From Kingdonia uniflora (Eukaryota > Streptophyta > Magnoliopsida > Ranunculales > Circaeasteraceae): DNA of 64,000 bases. Below are positions 36,901-47,913 of the stretch, one piece after another (the first letter of the stretch is position 1; each line of letters begins with the position of its first letter). The translations under genes were made by a program, and so were the position numbers. Where the stretch lies: NCBI GenBank assembly GCA_014058105.1, contig JACGCM010002659.1, positions 496,001-560,000 on the forward strand, read 5' to 3'. The notes under the pieces are model-generated. The model was not told the origin of the DNA. It saw only the letters and a program-made list of their open reading frames with translations, and made no database searches.

Positions 36901-39117
36901 TTTAGACCTATTAGCTTAGTAAGTAACGTGTATAAGATTATCGCGAAAGTCCTGGCTTGTAGAATTAAAGTTATTATTGGATAGGTAATTTCGGAAGAAC
37001 AAGGGGCGTTAGTGCTTGGTAGACATATTTTAGATGGGTTTTTGGTAGCTGACGAGAATATTGATTTCAGAGTCAAGTCTGAGAATCCTAGTGTTGTATG
37101 TAAAGTTGATATGGAAAAAGCATATGATCATGTGAGTTCGGAGTTCATAGATTACATGTTGCATAGGATGGGCTTGGGAGAGAGATGGAGAGGTTGGATT
37201 AACAAGTGTATTTCCTCGGCGTCCTTTTCTATCTTAGTTAATTGTTCTCCAGCGGGGTATTTTAGGAGCACGAGGGATATTCGTCAGGGGGATCCTCTCC
37301 CCTTTTCTTTTTATTGTACTTACGGAGGTTCTTGGTAGAATGTTTAATAGAGTGGTGTTACATGGAGATATGGATAGTTTTAAGATTGGTCAAGATCATG
37401 TTGAGGTGAGGCATCTTCAGTTTGCAGATGATACTTTAGTGTTTGTTGGAGCTTCCATGCATCAGTTACGGTTCCTTTGGGGTCTTCTGTGTTGTTTTGA
37501 GGCGGTGTCTGCTCTTTGCATCGACCTTAGTAAGAATAAGATTATGGGGGTCAGTGAGGTCTCTAATCTGTCTACTGTAGCAGAGATCTTGGGTTGTGGT
37601 GTGGAGACTGCCATTTTATTTAAGGCTGCCGTTGGGAGCGAAGTACAAGTCTAAGGCTTTATAGGATCATATTATTGAGAGATTTTCTAGGAGATTTAGT
37701 AGGTGGAAGGCTAAGTATTTATCAAAAAATGGGAGGGTTACCCTTTTGAAAAGTACTTTTCTAGCCTCCCAGTCTATTATATGTCTTTATTTACTCTTCC
37801 TAAGTGAGTAGAGAAGACTTTAGAATCTATTATGAAAAAATTTCTTTGGAATAATTCGGTGGAGGAGCATAAGATACATCAAGTCGAATGGGATCAAGTT
37901 TGTAAGTCTAGAGAGGAAGGTGGGTTAGGGATCAAGAAAGTGTCTAAGATGGATGTGGTTTTGTTAGGTAAATGGTTATGGAGGTTCATGCAAGAGGATG
38001 TTGGGTTGTGGAAAAGAGTTATTATTTATAGGTTTGGTGTGACAGAGTTTGGGTGGAGTAGTAGGGAGATTATTGAGTGTATGGAGGAAAGTGATGAAGT
38101 TTAGTGAGAGTTTTGGTAGAGGAGTTAGGATTAAAGTTGGTGTTGGTAATATGGTAAAATTTTGGGAGGATTGCTGGCTTCTTAACTCGTCGCTTAGAGA
38201 ATTATATCTGTTACTTTTCTCCTTAGTGTTCAGTTTAAGAAGCGTTAAACTTGGATTGTACCAGTATTTCGTGGAATCTTGGCTTCCATCGAAACTTGAA
38301 TGATTGGGAATTGGATCTCGTTACCTCTCTTTTGGATAAACTTACTAGCTATCATCATTGTCCAGGAGACGATGATAGGATGGTTTGGATTGATTGCGCT
38401 AAGGGTATGTTCTCTGTTAAAACATTTTACAAGGCTTTGGAGATCCCAACCCAGAATACTCCCTTGACCTTTCCGAAGAAGAAAATTTGGATTCCCAAGT
38501 TGCCTTATAAGGTTAGCTTTTTTCGCTTAAACGTTGGTCTTAAATAAAGCTCTTACTATTAGCAATCTTCGTAAATGCCTTATTGTCAATTTTTGTTTCA
38601 TGTGTAAAAAAGATGAGGAGTCCATTGATCATTTTTTCTTCTTTGCCTCTTTACTGAAAGTATTTGGATTGAATTATTTACTGTTATTGGCAATCCGTGG
38701 CCGCATTTTAGGAGCGTTAAGGGGCTCTTAACTAATTAGAAGATGAGGAACCTTGTTCGCCATGGTAAGGTGTTATGGCGTTTTCTATCTTTTGCGGTGA
38801 TATGGGCGATATGGCTCGAAAGGAACGCGAGGAATTTTGAAGGGAAGGAGAAGTCGAGAGCCTCGGTGTTGGTGTCAATTACAGCTTTCATCTTTTAGTG
38901 GAGGAAGGCCGCCTCGGATATGTCGAGAACATTTTTTGAGTCGCTTATGATTAAGTGGAGAAGACGATCACGGGTTCCACTTGATGGGGCTTGGTGTAGT
39001 CTTTTTATTCTTTCCTTTTACTTTCTTCACTTGGAGAGGTGGGTTTGTTTCTTGTTCATTTTAGGGGTGTACATTGTTCCTTTCATCAATAAATTTTACA
39101 TTCATAAAAAAAACGTA
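33980..39117 (+). mobile_element. Degenerate L1-type LINE retrotransposon
   Basis: The 5' limit is uncertain. An ORF1-like tract covers roughly 34187-35190. The endonuclease region begins at 35365 with ILSWNVSGLGS and ANLVVLQEIKM. Reverse transcriptase motifs follow: LIPKVEGVVNIKDFRPISLV near 36860, KVDMEKAYDHV near 37104, IRQGDPL near 37280, and LQFADDTLVF near 37420. The zf-RVT region with CFMCKKDEESIDHFF lies at 38594-38640. The frame is broken many times by stops and shifts. The 3' end falls at an A-rich run (39105-39113) after an AATAAATTTTACATT signal-like stretch. It is immobile. Confidence 0.9.
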
Positions 39118-39660
39118 GAGGTATGAATGTGGATCTTTTGTGTTCTCTTTGCGGTATTTCGAATGAGGCTATTGATCACCTCCTCTTACATTGTCTGACT
39201 TCGATGACAGTGTGGAATCATTTCTCAATCTCTTCAGTGTTTCTTGGGTTTTTGAAAGAGATTTTATCTCTTCCTTAAAATCGTGACGGTGTACAGTGTT
39301 TAGAAGGAAGATTGGAAGAGTTCTTTGGGACTTTACACCGTATGCTATTGGATGGGTCCTATGGAAGTAGAGAAATGATGACATCCTAATGACAAGATGA
39401 AGGCTGTGAAGGCTATTATCCTTGACGTTCACGCGACAATCTTGTATTGGTCTTCTTCCTCAACTGTCATGAAACGGGTTCGGTTTAAGAATCTTGTTAC
39501 ACGATGGGAAGAATTAGTTTTTGCAAATCCGTTGTGACGATTAGGGATTTGTATCGTTTTTTCCTTTGTTTTGCCTTCGAGTTGTAATCTTTCCACCTCT
39601 GAAAGTTTCATTTCGTTCTTCAATAAATTATTTTTACATTCTCAAAAATAAATAAAAATT
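39118..39660 (+). mobile_element. LINE 3' fragment (zf-RVT region and A-rich tail)
   Basis: Starts abruptly with MNVDLLCSLCGISNEAIDHL, the C-x-x-C...H motif of the LINE C-terminus, and ends in an A-rich tail after CTCAAAAATAAATAAAAATT. It abuts the tail of the preceding LINE directly, so one is probably a 5'-truncated insertion next to or into the other. Confidence 0.75.
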
Positions 39661-39683
39661 GGGGTTTAAAAGCGAGGAGTGGT

Positions 39684-40660
39684 AAGCTGGCGATTGCACT
39701 TCTTCAATTTGCAGATGACAGGCTCATCATTTGGGATGCTAACACAAGTTCTCATTCTCAAATACCTCTTATATACTTTTGAAATTTGTCAGGTCTCGAT
39801 ATGAGCATGTACAGCTTATGATGGGGTGTGGGCTAATCAACAACATGGATGAGTTAAGCGTTACATTAGGGTGTGGAATTGATATCTTTCCCTCGTATCA
39901 TTAGCAGTTTTCCTAGAGGGCTCCTTATAGTGCTAAATCTAAGCTGGCGATTGTGCATCTTCAATTTGCAGATGACAGGCTCATCTTTTGGGAGGCTAAC
40001 ACAAGTTCTCGTTCTCAAATGCCTCTTATATACTTTTGAAATTTGTCAGGTCTCGATATGAGCATGTACAGCTTATGATGGGGTGTGGGGCTAATCAACA
40101 ATATGGACGAGTTAAGCGTTACATTAGGGTGTGGGATTGATATCTTTCCCTCGTATCATCAGCAGTTTTCCTAGAGGGCTCCTTATAATGCTAAATCTAA
40201 TTGGAATTTAGTTATGGTCAAGGTTAATAAGAGGTGTGGTTCATGGAAGGAAAAATTATTATCAAGCATAGGGCCTCTTATACTCTTAAGAGTACTTTCG
40301 CTAGTATTCCAAATGTAGTTCATTGATCTTTTTGCTAAGCCTATCAGTGCTTGTCACATTTGAAAAGACTGATGCATAATCACCTTTGGCGTATTGAGAA
40401 AGATAGTCATAGATATCATCTAAGGCAAACCCGACCAAAAAAGGCGCGGTTTAGTTACTAAATATATTTTGAAAAATGGGTTTGGCTTTGTGAGGTAAAT
40501 TGTTATGGAGGTTCTGCTAGGCGATGGAATGGATGTGGCAGGACGTCATGGTTACCGATTATGGGGAGAACATGTGTAGGTCATTTGGGCGATTTTGGAT
40601 GTGGAGAAAAATTCTCAAGACACCAAAGAAGTTTATCATAAAAACTCGATTGGAGAGATG
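39684..40660 (+). mobile_element. LINE reverse-transcriptase fragment with internal tandem duplication
   Basis: AAGCTGGCGATTG with LQFADDRLI (RT active-site box) occurs at 39684 and again at 39941. The 257-bp unit is present twice (39684-39940, 39941-40201) and almost identical. Beyond it, degraded LINE sequence resembling the post-RT region (FGKWLWRF-like) continues to about 40660. Stops occur in all frames. Bases 40661-41219 hold nothing recognised. Confidence 0.7.
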
Positions 40661-41219
40661 GGATTAGGTTTAGCGAAGAGAATCTATGAACTACATTTTT
40701 CTACAGTTCAATGGCATTTTGCATGCGGCGTTTTTTTGTTTTGTTTTGATAAATGTAAATATATTGATTATGAAAAGGATTAATAGACAAAGTGGACGAA
40801 AGTACAGTACAGTAAATAAACAAAATAATAAGAAGGCAAAAAAGGCGCTCCAAGGCTAGAAAAGACATCGTGGACCTTCCAGGATGACATCTTTTCACCT
40901 AGCCATTACAGAATGAAGAACACCCCTTTAATGTTATATAATGTTATACGCCGCTTTCCTCCACTAAAATACAAGAGATTTTATCAAGATAATAACTTTC
41001 TCTTTATCTTTTCTTAATAACTCTGGTCAGTTTGGGTTCGATAACTCAAAATCAGCTAGGTGCATTTTGATGACATGTTGGCCAAAATTCAACTTGTGTC
41101 TAAAAAGAAGGTTTATTTTGTGAGCCGGCACTTTGAAATAATATGTGGCCTGTGGATGTAAGAAGAGGAAATTTTCTAGTTTTTAAAAACCTAGGCCTAG
41201 CTGATATCAGCATCGACAT

Positions 41220-41535
41220 AAAACATATTCTCTTTAGTTGTCGTATGTATAGGGGAGACGTCATACCAAAGAATGTGAAGGCTGCTATGTCTATTATCAA
41301 AACCAAGAGGGCCATTATAGTTTGTTGATTGACGTCCAACTGGGATCAAGTGTAGAATCAATTATCGACCACTTACTGTTATTCCTAGTGGGGATATGCT
41401 TAGCTTCCAAAAAGCTGTGGGTATGATTTCAAACTTGACTAGTGTTACTAAGGTCTTCAAGAATTGATCATAAATTTGATCTATGCAAAGCGTGCTTTTG
41501 TGCACTGATGTATAAAAGGGAGGTGGCTGGTGATT
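41220..41535 (+). pseudogene. Alpha-tubulin pseudogene fragment
   Basis: The first frame reads CRMYRGDVIPKN and IIKTKRAIIV. After a frameshift near 41330 a second frame gives PTGIKCRINYRPLTVIPSGD and QKAVGMISNLTSV. After another shift RIDHKFDL and YAKRAFVH appear. These match, in order and without introns, the alpha-tubulin stretch MYRGDVVPKDVN to YAKRAFVHWYVGEG. About 100 codons of a 450-codon protein remain, consistent with a truncated old copy, probably retroposed. Confidence 0.9.
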
Positions 41536-42514
41536 TGAATAATAATATATTATGAATGATATTTGTGTTTGTTTCGAATGCTTGAAATGTTCGTGAATTC
41601 TATAACCGAATCCTCTTTCGCTTGAAAAAACTAAAATAAAATAGGTTCATGGAAGTGTTCTCTTATTGCTGAGGTAGACCAAGCTTCTGTTACAACATGA
41701 TGTATTAAGTGTCTTTATGTATCTTTTTCCTATCTTCTGCTTGCTAGGTGCACTAGTTTAGATAGAAATTAAAAATAGAACCTTAACAAATCTGCTTTTG
41801 CAATGCATATATGGCTAGAGTGACTCGGTTTGGAATGAAATTTTGCATAGTAGACAGAGTGAAACCCCATTAATCTTTTATCCATGTGTATAGTAATAGC
41901 TTACATCTTACGTCTTCATGTTGCCCTTGGCAGCGCACAAATGACTCAGTCTTGGAAGAAATGAAGAGAGAATATACGCTTCAACAGGAGAGCAAGTGAT
42001 CCCAAAATATTGACTCATTTCTTTAGCTGAAGATTATTGATGGAAAAGTAGGTCCGATTATTGTAAAGACTGTTTACAGGCTAGGATTATTTGCATCTTT
42101 TTATCAATGTAAACCATGGCTTATGAAAAATTTTCATCAATTAAGATTTTGTCCAAGCTATTTTGTCAAGCTACAGATGTGCATTGAGTTTTGGTGATTC
42201 AAACAGCTTGTGGATCTTCCGGAGAACCAAGTCACATAAATCATCCCACGGCAGTTTTTTTTTCTTCTAATTCTTCTTTGGCTGGCCTCTCTTACAAAGA
42301 GTTTCCTTAAGTGTATTCGAAAACTGACCTGTTGATGAAGTCCTGAGTTTAAGCAGGTAATGTGATCTCATTTTAGTTTGTGAATAATGAATAAACACGA
42401 TCATAATGTTGGAATCTGCCAAAGTAATTAGATTGACACAGTATTGCAGGATTGATTCTTATAGAAGACTATACAGTTTGAGGCAGAAATTTGTAGCTTG
42501 TGGATATATCTTGA
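41536..42514. other. No gene recognised
   Basis: AT-rich intergenic sequence. No long frames, repeats or transposon ends were identified. Confidence 0.3.
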
Positions 42515-44726
42515 TTAAACATTATGTACATTTGAGGCTCTAGAAATTGCTAAGGGTACTCCGGAACCGGTTCTAACATTTGTGTCTCTGGGAGCTCTTT
42601 TGACAAAGTGTCCTACACATAGTAATATAGTCAGATAAAGTAAACATCTTAGATTACATGAAAAACTTCCAATGAAAACAATGGTTCCCCAACTTTGCCT
42701 TAAAGGATTCCATTGTTCCTTCACATCGAATAATACTAGCAAGAAACCCTTTGCTCTCTAAATCCCCATTTCTCATCGTAATTATAAACCTATGAACAAA
42801 TAGAAGAATATACTTGGTTTATCGGATAGCTAACTGCAAGCATAGCCTACGTTCTTTTACAAAGGCATGGTTTAGAATAGATAACGAGGTTAAGAAAATA
42901 CTTGGCTTGTAGCATCTTTGCAAACTGAACGGCATTTTCTTGTCCAGACATCAAAGTAAGCAACTGGACTGGCTGCAGTTGCTTTATGACCGGTGTGATG
43001 ACAATGTTTGCACGCTCCTTTTGAAGGAACTCCGCATTGTACACACAATGCAGTTCATAGTATAAAATTAATTGGTCTCTCTGAGAGGTTACGAGATACC
43101 TACAAGTTTACAACGAATTAATATGATTAGGAAAATTATAAAATGGAACAAATGTATATTTAAAAGGGGTTGTATTATGAGATTTTGATCCCTATTACCC
43201 ATTCTCAGGACACTGCTAGGGGTGGCAATGGGTCGGATTTGGGGCGGGTGGAGTAATACCATCCCCATACCCGCCAAATTACCATACCCCCATACCCGCC
43301 CCATTACCATTTAACTTAAATGGGGAATACCCAAACCCGCCCCGTTTAAAATTGCCAATACCAAACCCGCCCCATCACCCATTTAACACCCGTTTATCCT
43401 AAGTGAGGGTCCCCAAACCCGCCCCATTTATGAAATTTTACAAAAAAAAATAGAAATCACTTGTACAAAAAAAAAAAAAAAAAAAAAAAAAAACTAAATC
43501 TGGTGCATAGTGCACACACGCACACAATAAAAGATCATGCAATGTGCTACATTGCAGTAAGAACAAACATCATAGAATGTGCTGCACTACAATGGTTATA
43601 TTCTTATCTTACCAATCACTTGAAATGGATCAAATCAGAATTAAGGTTGAAAATGTTGAGAGTAATCTTAGTAACTTGTAAACGTTGAGACTTAATTGGT
43701 GTTTCAAGCTTCTGGATTGTTGGAGACTTTGAGGAGTTACCTGAATCGATTAGTGATCTCTATAATTTGCAAATGTTGTATACTTCCTAAAATAGATCAC
43801 TGATGTAGAGATTGGTTTGAAACAGATCACTGATGTAAACGTTGTTTCAATCGATTGGTAATCTATCCAATCTTCGTAAACTTCTCAATGAATGATGTAG
43901 AGGTTGAATTATAAAATGATCGCATACTTAATTGTTGTTCGAATCTTCGTAACCTTGAATTTGGAGGATGAAGGTTGAAATGATTCAAATGAAAATGAAG
44001 ATTAAAATAAATTTGGTAATTGGTACAGACTGATGTCTGATCACAAAGGTTGAAATAAATTTGTAGAGGTTGAACTTAAAGGAAGTAAGAGAGGAGGAAA
44101 AAAGTGATTAAGTGAATTAGGTTACTCATATTCTCATAACTCATAAGGGTATTCAGGGCATATCATATATAATTGGGTCGGGTGACGGGGCCCCGTTTAT
44201 TTAAGGCTAAAACCAGACCTGCCCCAATTAATAAATGGGTATTTTTTTTTCCAAACCCGCCCCATACCCGCTATAGTCATACCATACCCGCCTCATTAAG
44301 GGCGGGGCGGGGTTCCGGTGGGGCGGGTTAAATTGCCAGCCCTAGACACTGCCAAGGAGGACCAAGAATAGGTCATACAGTAGCCTTTACTCATAATTTA
44401 GAACCATTTCTTCCTTTGATATGCGACTCTTCACCAGGTTCCAAATTCACCTGAAAATATTTTAGGCAAAGTTCATTATAACCCGTGAATAGAGAATATT
44501 TATTGGGGATATATCGTATATGCAGAGGCGAAGTTGGTTGAGGCATAAAGGGTATGACTTACATTGCAGATTAAGGGATCCAACAATGCCTTTGCATTTG
44601 GAGTTGCGATTACTCAAACATCCGGGAACATTTGCGATAGAGGCTGCAATGTCTTCAAGTAACAGTGATCATCAAGGCTTTGTATAATCAACAAACAATC
44701 TATTGCAGGAAGATCCTTAAGTTGTT
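42515..44726 (-). pseudogene. Metallo-beta-lactamase-fold hydrolase gene, interrupted by a hAT element
   Basis: Minus-strand exons, 5' to 3': 44726-44563 (DLPAIDCLLIIQSLDDHCYL, VIATPNAKALLDPL); 44450 down to the hAT at 44344 (VNLEPGEESHIKGRNGSK, ILGPPWQ), resuming at 43216 with CPENG; about 43085-42890 (HCVYNAEFLQKERANIVITP, MSGQENAVQFAKMLQAK); 42789 to about 42695 (MRNGDLESKGFLASII, CEGTMESFK); 42612 to about 42530 (DTLSKELPETQMLEPVP, then VPLAIS after a shift). This is the domain order of a plant family of MBL-fold metal-dependent hydrolases, usually predicted chloroplast proteins. The N-terminal part was not found. In-frame stops (GSKL-stop, TV-stop), a frameshift and the transposon make it non-functional. 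Confidence 0.75.
43217..44344. mobile_element. Non-autonomous hAT element (Tip100-like ends)
   Basis: Terminal repeats TAGGGGTGGCAAT and, from the right end, TAGGGCTGGCAAT, flanked by a perfect 8-bp duplication GACACTGC (43209-43216 and 44345-44352). Subterminal regions are dense in ACCCGCCCC and its complement. The interior has an A-run (about 43464-43492) and no transposase frame. It sits inside an exon of the MBL-fold gene between codons for PPWQ and PENG. Confidence 0.9.
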
Positions 44727-44973
44727 CTAGCAAATATAGCAAAGCAATGCAAGTGAGCTAAACTAAGTCTGTAGTTACCTAGGTCGAATATAAAGGTTAG
44801 TGTTAAGACTTAAGAGTTAGATCCGGCCCAAACGGGAGCCCAAATGGGTTGGGCTGTCCTACTGAACTCCTAACAAGCCCATATACCATTAGGGTTTATG
44901 GGGAGAGTTTGAGTGAAAGTATATAATCCTATAAAGGGTTCATTATTTATAACCTCAAAAAAATACAAACTAG
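44727..44973. other. Flank of the Gypsy element, no gene recognised
   Basis: Between the most 5' MBL-fold exon seen and the Gypsy LTR. It contains a hairpin-prone CCCAAACGGGAGCCCAAATGGGTTGGGC stretch in two parts near 44827-44856 and nothing else identified. Confidence 0.3.
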
Positions 44974-45169
44974 TGTAAACTGATTACACGGAAGCCTGAT
45001 AATGAAGAAGAACACTTAATACACATAATTGGGAAAGAAATCAGGTTCTTGAGGAACCCTAATTGTAATTTATTATAACAATTTTTTTCACCTAAAACTA
45101 ACTACCGGAGAAAGTAAAGAGAGCATCTCTTTATAGAACTAGAGAGAGGCCAACTACTGCGGGGCACCC

Positions 45170-45783
45170 TGTTAGGAATACAGCTAAAAAATTGTTGAAG
45201 TCGTTCGAACAAGTGGGAAGTCGTTCGAACGAAAATAGCTCTTGGGCCAAAATTCCAGGGGATTGTCTAATTCGTTTGAACGTCCTCATGACTCGTTCGA
45301 ACGACTTTGGCTCTGTTTATTTGTTTCTAAATTCGTTTTGAAAGGGATTTGATCCAAAGTGATGGATTATCTCGTGATGCGTATTTCGGAGATGACCTAA
45401 TGGAAAGCCTATAAATAGAGAGTGTATGTTAAAGGCCTTTGTACTGTGAGAAAGAGTTAGAGAGAGAAAAGGAAGAAATCTAGGGTTTAGCTCTGGAGAG
45501 GTTTCTTGGGCTTTATTTATAGAGTTTCTTGCTGGGATTATCTGTAAGGGTAGAGGTGAGGTTTGAGTGATCTCTATAACCTTTTGTAACCCTTAGTGTG
45601 ATAATAAATTCGTCGTGCTTGTCGGGGGTGGTTTTGATCCTGTTTAGGGTTTCTACCTAATTAAATCTTGTGTTGTGTTTTTATTACCTTTATTCGAATT
45701 TTCTTTGGTTAGGGTTGGTTCTTCGAGTTCTTGTTGATCGTATTGTGCTTCCGCGTGCAATTTGCCCCCTCGGATTCCCAACA
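45170..45783 (+). repeat. Copia 5' LTR
   Basis: 614 bp, TG...CA. Contains several TTCGAA-centred palindromes of the GTCGTTCGAACGA type in its first 140 bp. Differs from the 3' LTR by scattered substitutions, densest in that palindromic part. Confidence 0.95.
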
Positions 45784-45824
45784 ATTGGTATCAGAGCAAG
45801 GTTAGGGGCAAGTAGAGTAACAAG

Positions 45825-46979
45825 ATGGGAAGATCTAAGTTTTCTAACGCGATCAAGCTTGATGTGGAGAAGTTCGATGGAAAAATCAATTTTGGATTGT
45901 GGCAAATACAAGTCCAAGATATCTTAATTCAAGGCGGGTTACGCAAGGCACTAAAAGGGAGGCCTAAACCTAAAACTTTGGTTGAAGGTATAGCGGCCCA
46001 GAAAGCGGACGACGATGAAGAAGAGGACTGGGAAGATCTGAATTTAAGGGCTGCGAGCGGGATACACCTTTGCCTCGCTAAGAATGTTTTGGTAAACGTG
46101 GCTGGAGATAAAACCGCAAAGGGTCTTTGGGAAAAACTTAAAAGTTTGTACCAAACGAAGAGTCTTTCAAATCGCTTATACCTCAAGGAGCGACTTCATA
46201 CGCTTAAGATGAATGAGGGTACGAGCGTTGGTGATCACCTAGGATCTTTGAACGGGATCGTATCAGATTTGGAATCGATCAGAGTTAAAGTTAAGGATGA
46301 AGATAAGGCGCTTCAACTCATATGGTTTCTTCCGTCTTCCTTCAAGCATCTTCAACCTACGTTGATGTATGGGAAAGAAACCTTGAGATTTGAGGAGGTT
46401 ACAAGTACGCTTCTTTCCGAAGAGAGAAGGCTTAAGGGTAGCGAATCCTTTGGGAAAAACTCTGCAATGGTGGTTAGTGGGAAGAAAAGCTTTAATAGGT
46501 TCAGAAAGGGAACTTGTTGGAGTTGTGGTTAATCGGGTCATTATAGATCGGATTGCAAAGCGAGAAAAGGTAATGGAGCAAGTTCGGTAAGAGGCTCCGA
46601 AAGTGACACTAACAAACTGGTAACGGTTACTAGTAATGATGGTGATGAGGCACTTCTCGTGATGGCCGTTAATGGTTATTGCCACAATAGAGGATGGGTG
46701 TTTGATAGTGGGGCTACAACACATGTATGCGCACACAAGGCATGGTTCAGCAATTATGCAAGGTGTGAGGGTAGCAAGTTTGTGTTGACGAGCGATGGCT
46801 CTCGAAGGCCAATTTCGGGAGTGGGTGATATTCGCGTGAGGATGTTTGATGGACGCATCATAGTTATTAATGATGTTCAACATGTGCCGAGTATGACTCA
46901 TAATCTAATTTCACTTTCCAAGTTAGATAATAAGGGTTACAATTACTCCGGGCAAGGTAGAGTAATAAAAGTTTATTAG
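45825..46979 (+). CDS. Copia gag and protease region (interrupted by a stop)
   Basis: The first frame (45825-46532, 235 codons) is a Copia capsid: KLDVEKFDGKINFGLWQIQV at the start, then KGLWEKLKSLYQ and LHTLKMNEG, ending in the zinc knuckle CWSCG-stop-SGHYRSDC. A TAA (46530-46532) falls inside the CCHC box. After it the reading continues to the aspartic protease motif DSGATTHVC (about 46700) and the pre-integrase-like NDVQHVPSMTHNLISLSKL. A second stop is at 46977-46979. A further open stretch (46989-47210) shows no catalytic domain. Confidence 0.85.
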
Positions 46980-47272
46980 AAATCTTCTTTGATCATGAAG
47001 GGAGTTCTAAGCGGGAACTTATATTTATTGGTTGGTAAATCAATGGGTGGAGATGTGAAGGTTGCGTGTACCAAGGGAGCTATGGAGATTTCTCTAATGG
47101 GGAATTTAGTTCAAGGTGGAGCAATAACACGGTCTACAAAGATGATCCGAAAGTGGGCTTCGATTGGTGGGTCTAAGAAAAGCCTAGACTTGGGTAATTA
47201 TCTTAATTGAGAAGCGACAAGGATACACGACGAATGCAGCAGAAGAATCAGTTTTTTCGCCGAGGTGGAGAT

Positions 47273-47886
47273 TGTTAGGAATACGGCTCAAAAACTGTTG
47301 AAGTTGTTCGAACGAGTGGGAAGTCGTTCGAACGAAAATAGCGCTTGGGCCAAAATTCCAGGGGATTGTCTAATTCGTTCGAACGACCTCATGACTTGTT
47401 CGAACGACTTTGGCTTTGTTTGTTTGTTTCTAAATTAGTTTCGAAGGGGATTTGATCCAAAGCGATGGATTATCTCGTGATGCGTATTTCAGAGATGACC
47501 TAATGGAAAGCCTATAAATAGAGAGTGTATATTAAAGGTCTCTGTACTATGAGAAAGAGTTAGAGAGAGGAAAGGGAAAAATCTAGGGTTTAGCTCTGGA
47601 GAGGTTTCTTGAGTGTTATTTCTAAAGCTTCTTGCTGGGATTATCTGTAAGGGTAGAGGTGAGGTTTGAGTGATCTCTGAAACCTTTTGTAACCCTTAGT
47701 GTGATAATAAATTCGTCGTGCTTGTCGAGGGTGGTTTTGATCCTGTTTAGGGTTTCCACCTAATTAAACCTTGTATTGTGTTTTTATTGCCTTTATTCGA
47801 ATTCTCTTTGGTTAGGGTTGGTTCACCGAGTTCTTGCTGATCGTATTGTGTTTCCGCGTGCGATTTGCCACCTCGGTTTCCCAACA
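47273..47886 (+). repeat. Copia 3' LTR
   Basis: 614 bp, same length and ends as the 5' LTR, preceded by the purine tract GAGGTGGAGAT. Confidence 0.95.
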
Positions 47887-47913
47887 CACCCTATCTAAGG
47901 ATGTCCTACATCA

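Larger units (their letters stand above)
45170..47886 (+). mobile_element. Ty1/Copia retrotransposon, internally deleted
   Basis: Flanked by the 5-bp duplication CACCC (45165-45169 and 47887-47891). Both LTRs are 614 bp (45170-45783, 47273-47886), each running TGTTAGGAATAC... to CCCAACA. An exact initiator-Met primer-binding site TGGTATCAGAGC lies at 45786-45797, and a purine tract GAGGTGGAGAT ends at the 3' LTR. The interior keeps gag, protease and a scrap of the pre-integrase region, then jumps to the polypurine tract. Integrase, reverse transcriptase and RNase H are absent, so any movement would have needed another element's enzymes. Confidence 0.95.
44974..47913 (-). repeat. 3' LTR of the Gypsy element, split by a Copia insertion
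   Basis: LTR sequence runs 44974-45169 and resumes at 47892-47913 (about 218 bp once the insertion is subtracted). On the minus strand it would begin TGATGTAGGACATCC next to a purine tract (AAGGAAGGGTT) and end CAGTTTACA. It matches 51979-52023 plus 52410-52532. The Copia element duplicated CACCC at its entry point. Confidence 0.8.

Noticed and set aside
46263..46901. 212-codon minus-strand open frame
   Set aside because: It lies antisense to the Copia gag and protease frame, which has recognisable motifs. The minus frame has none.
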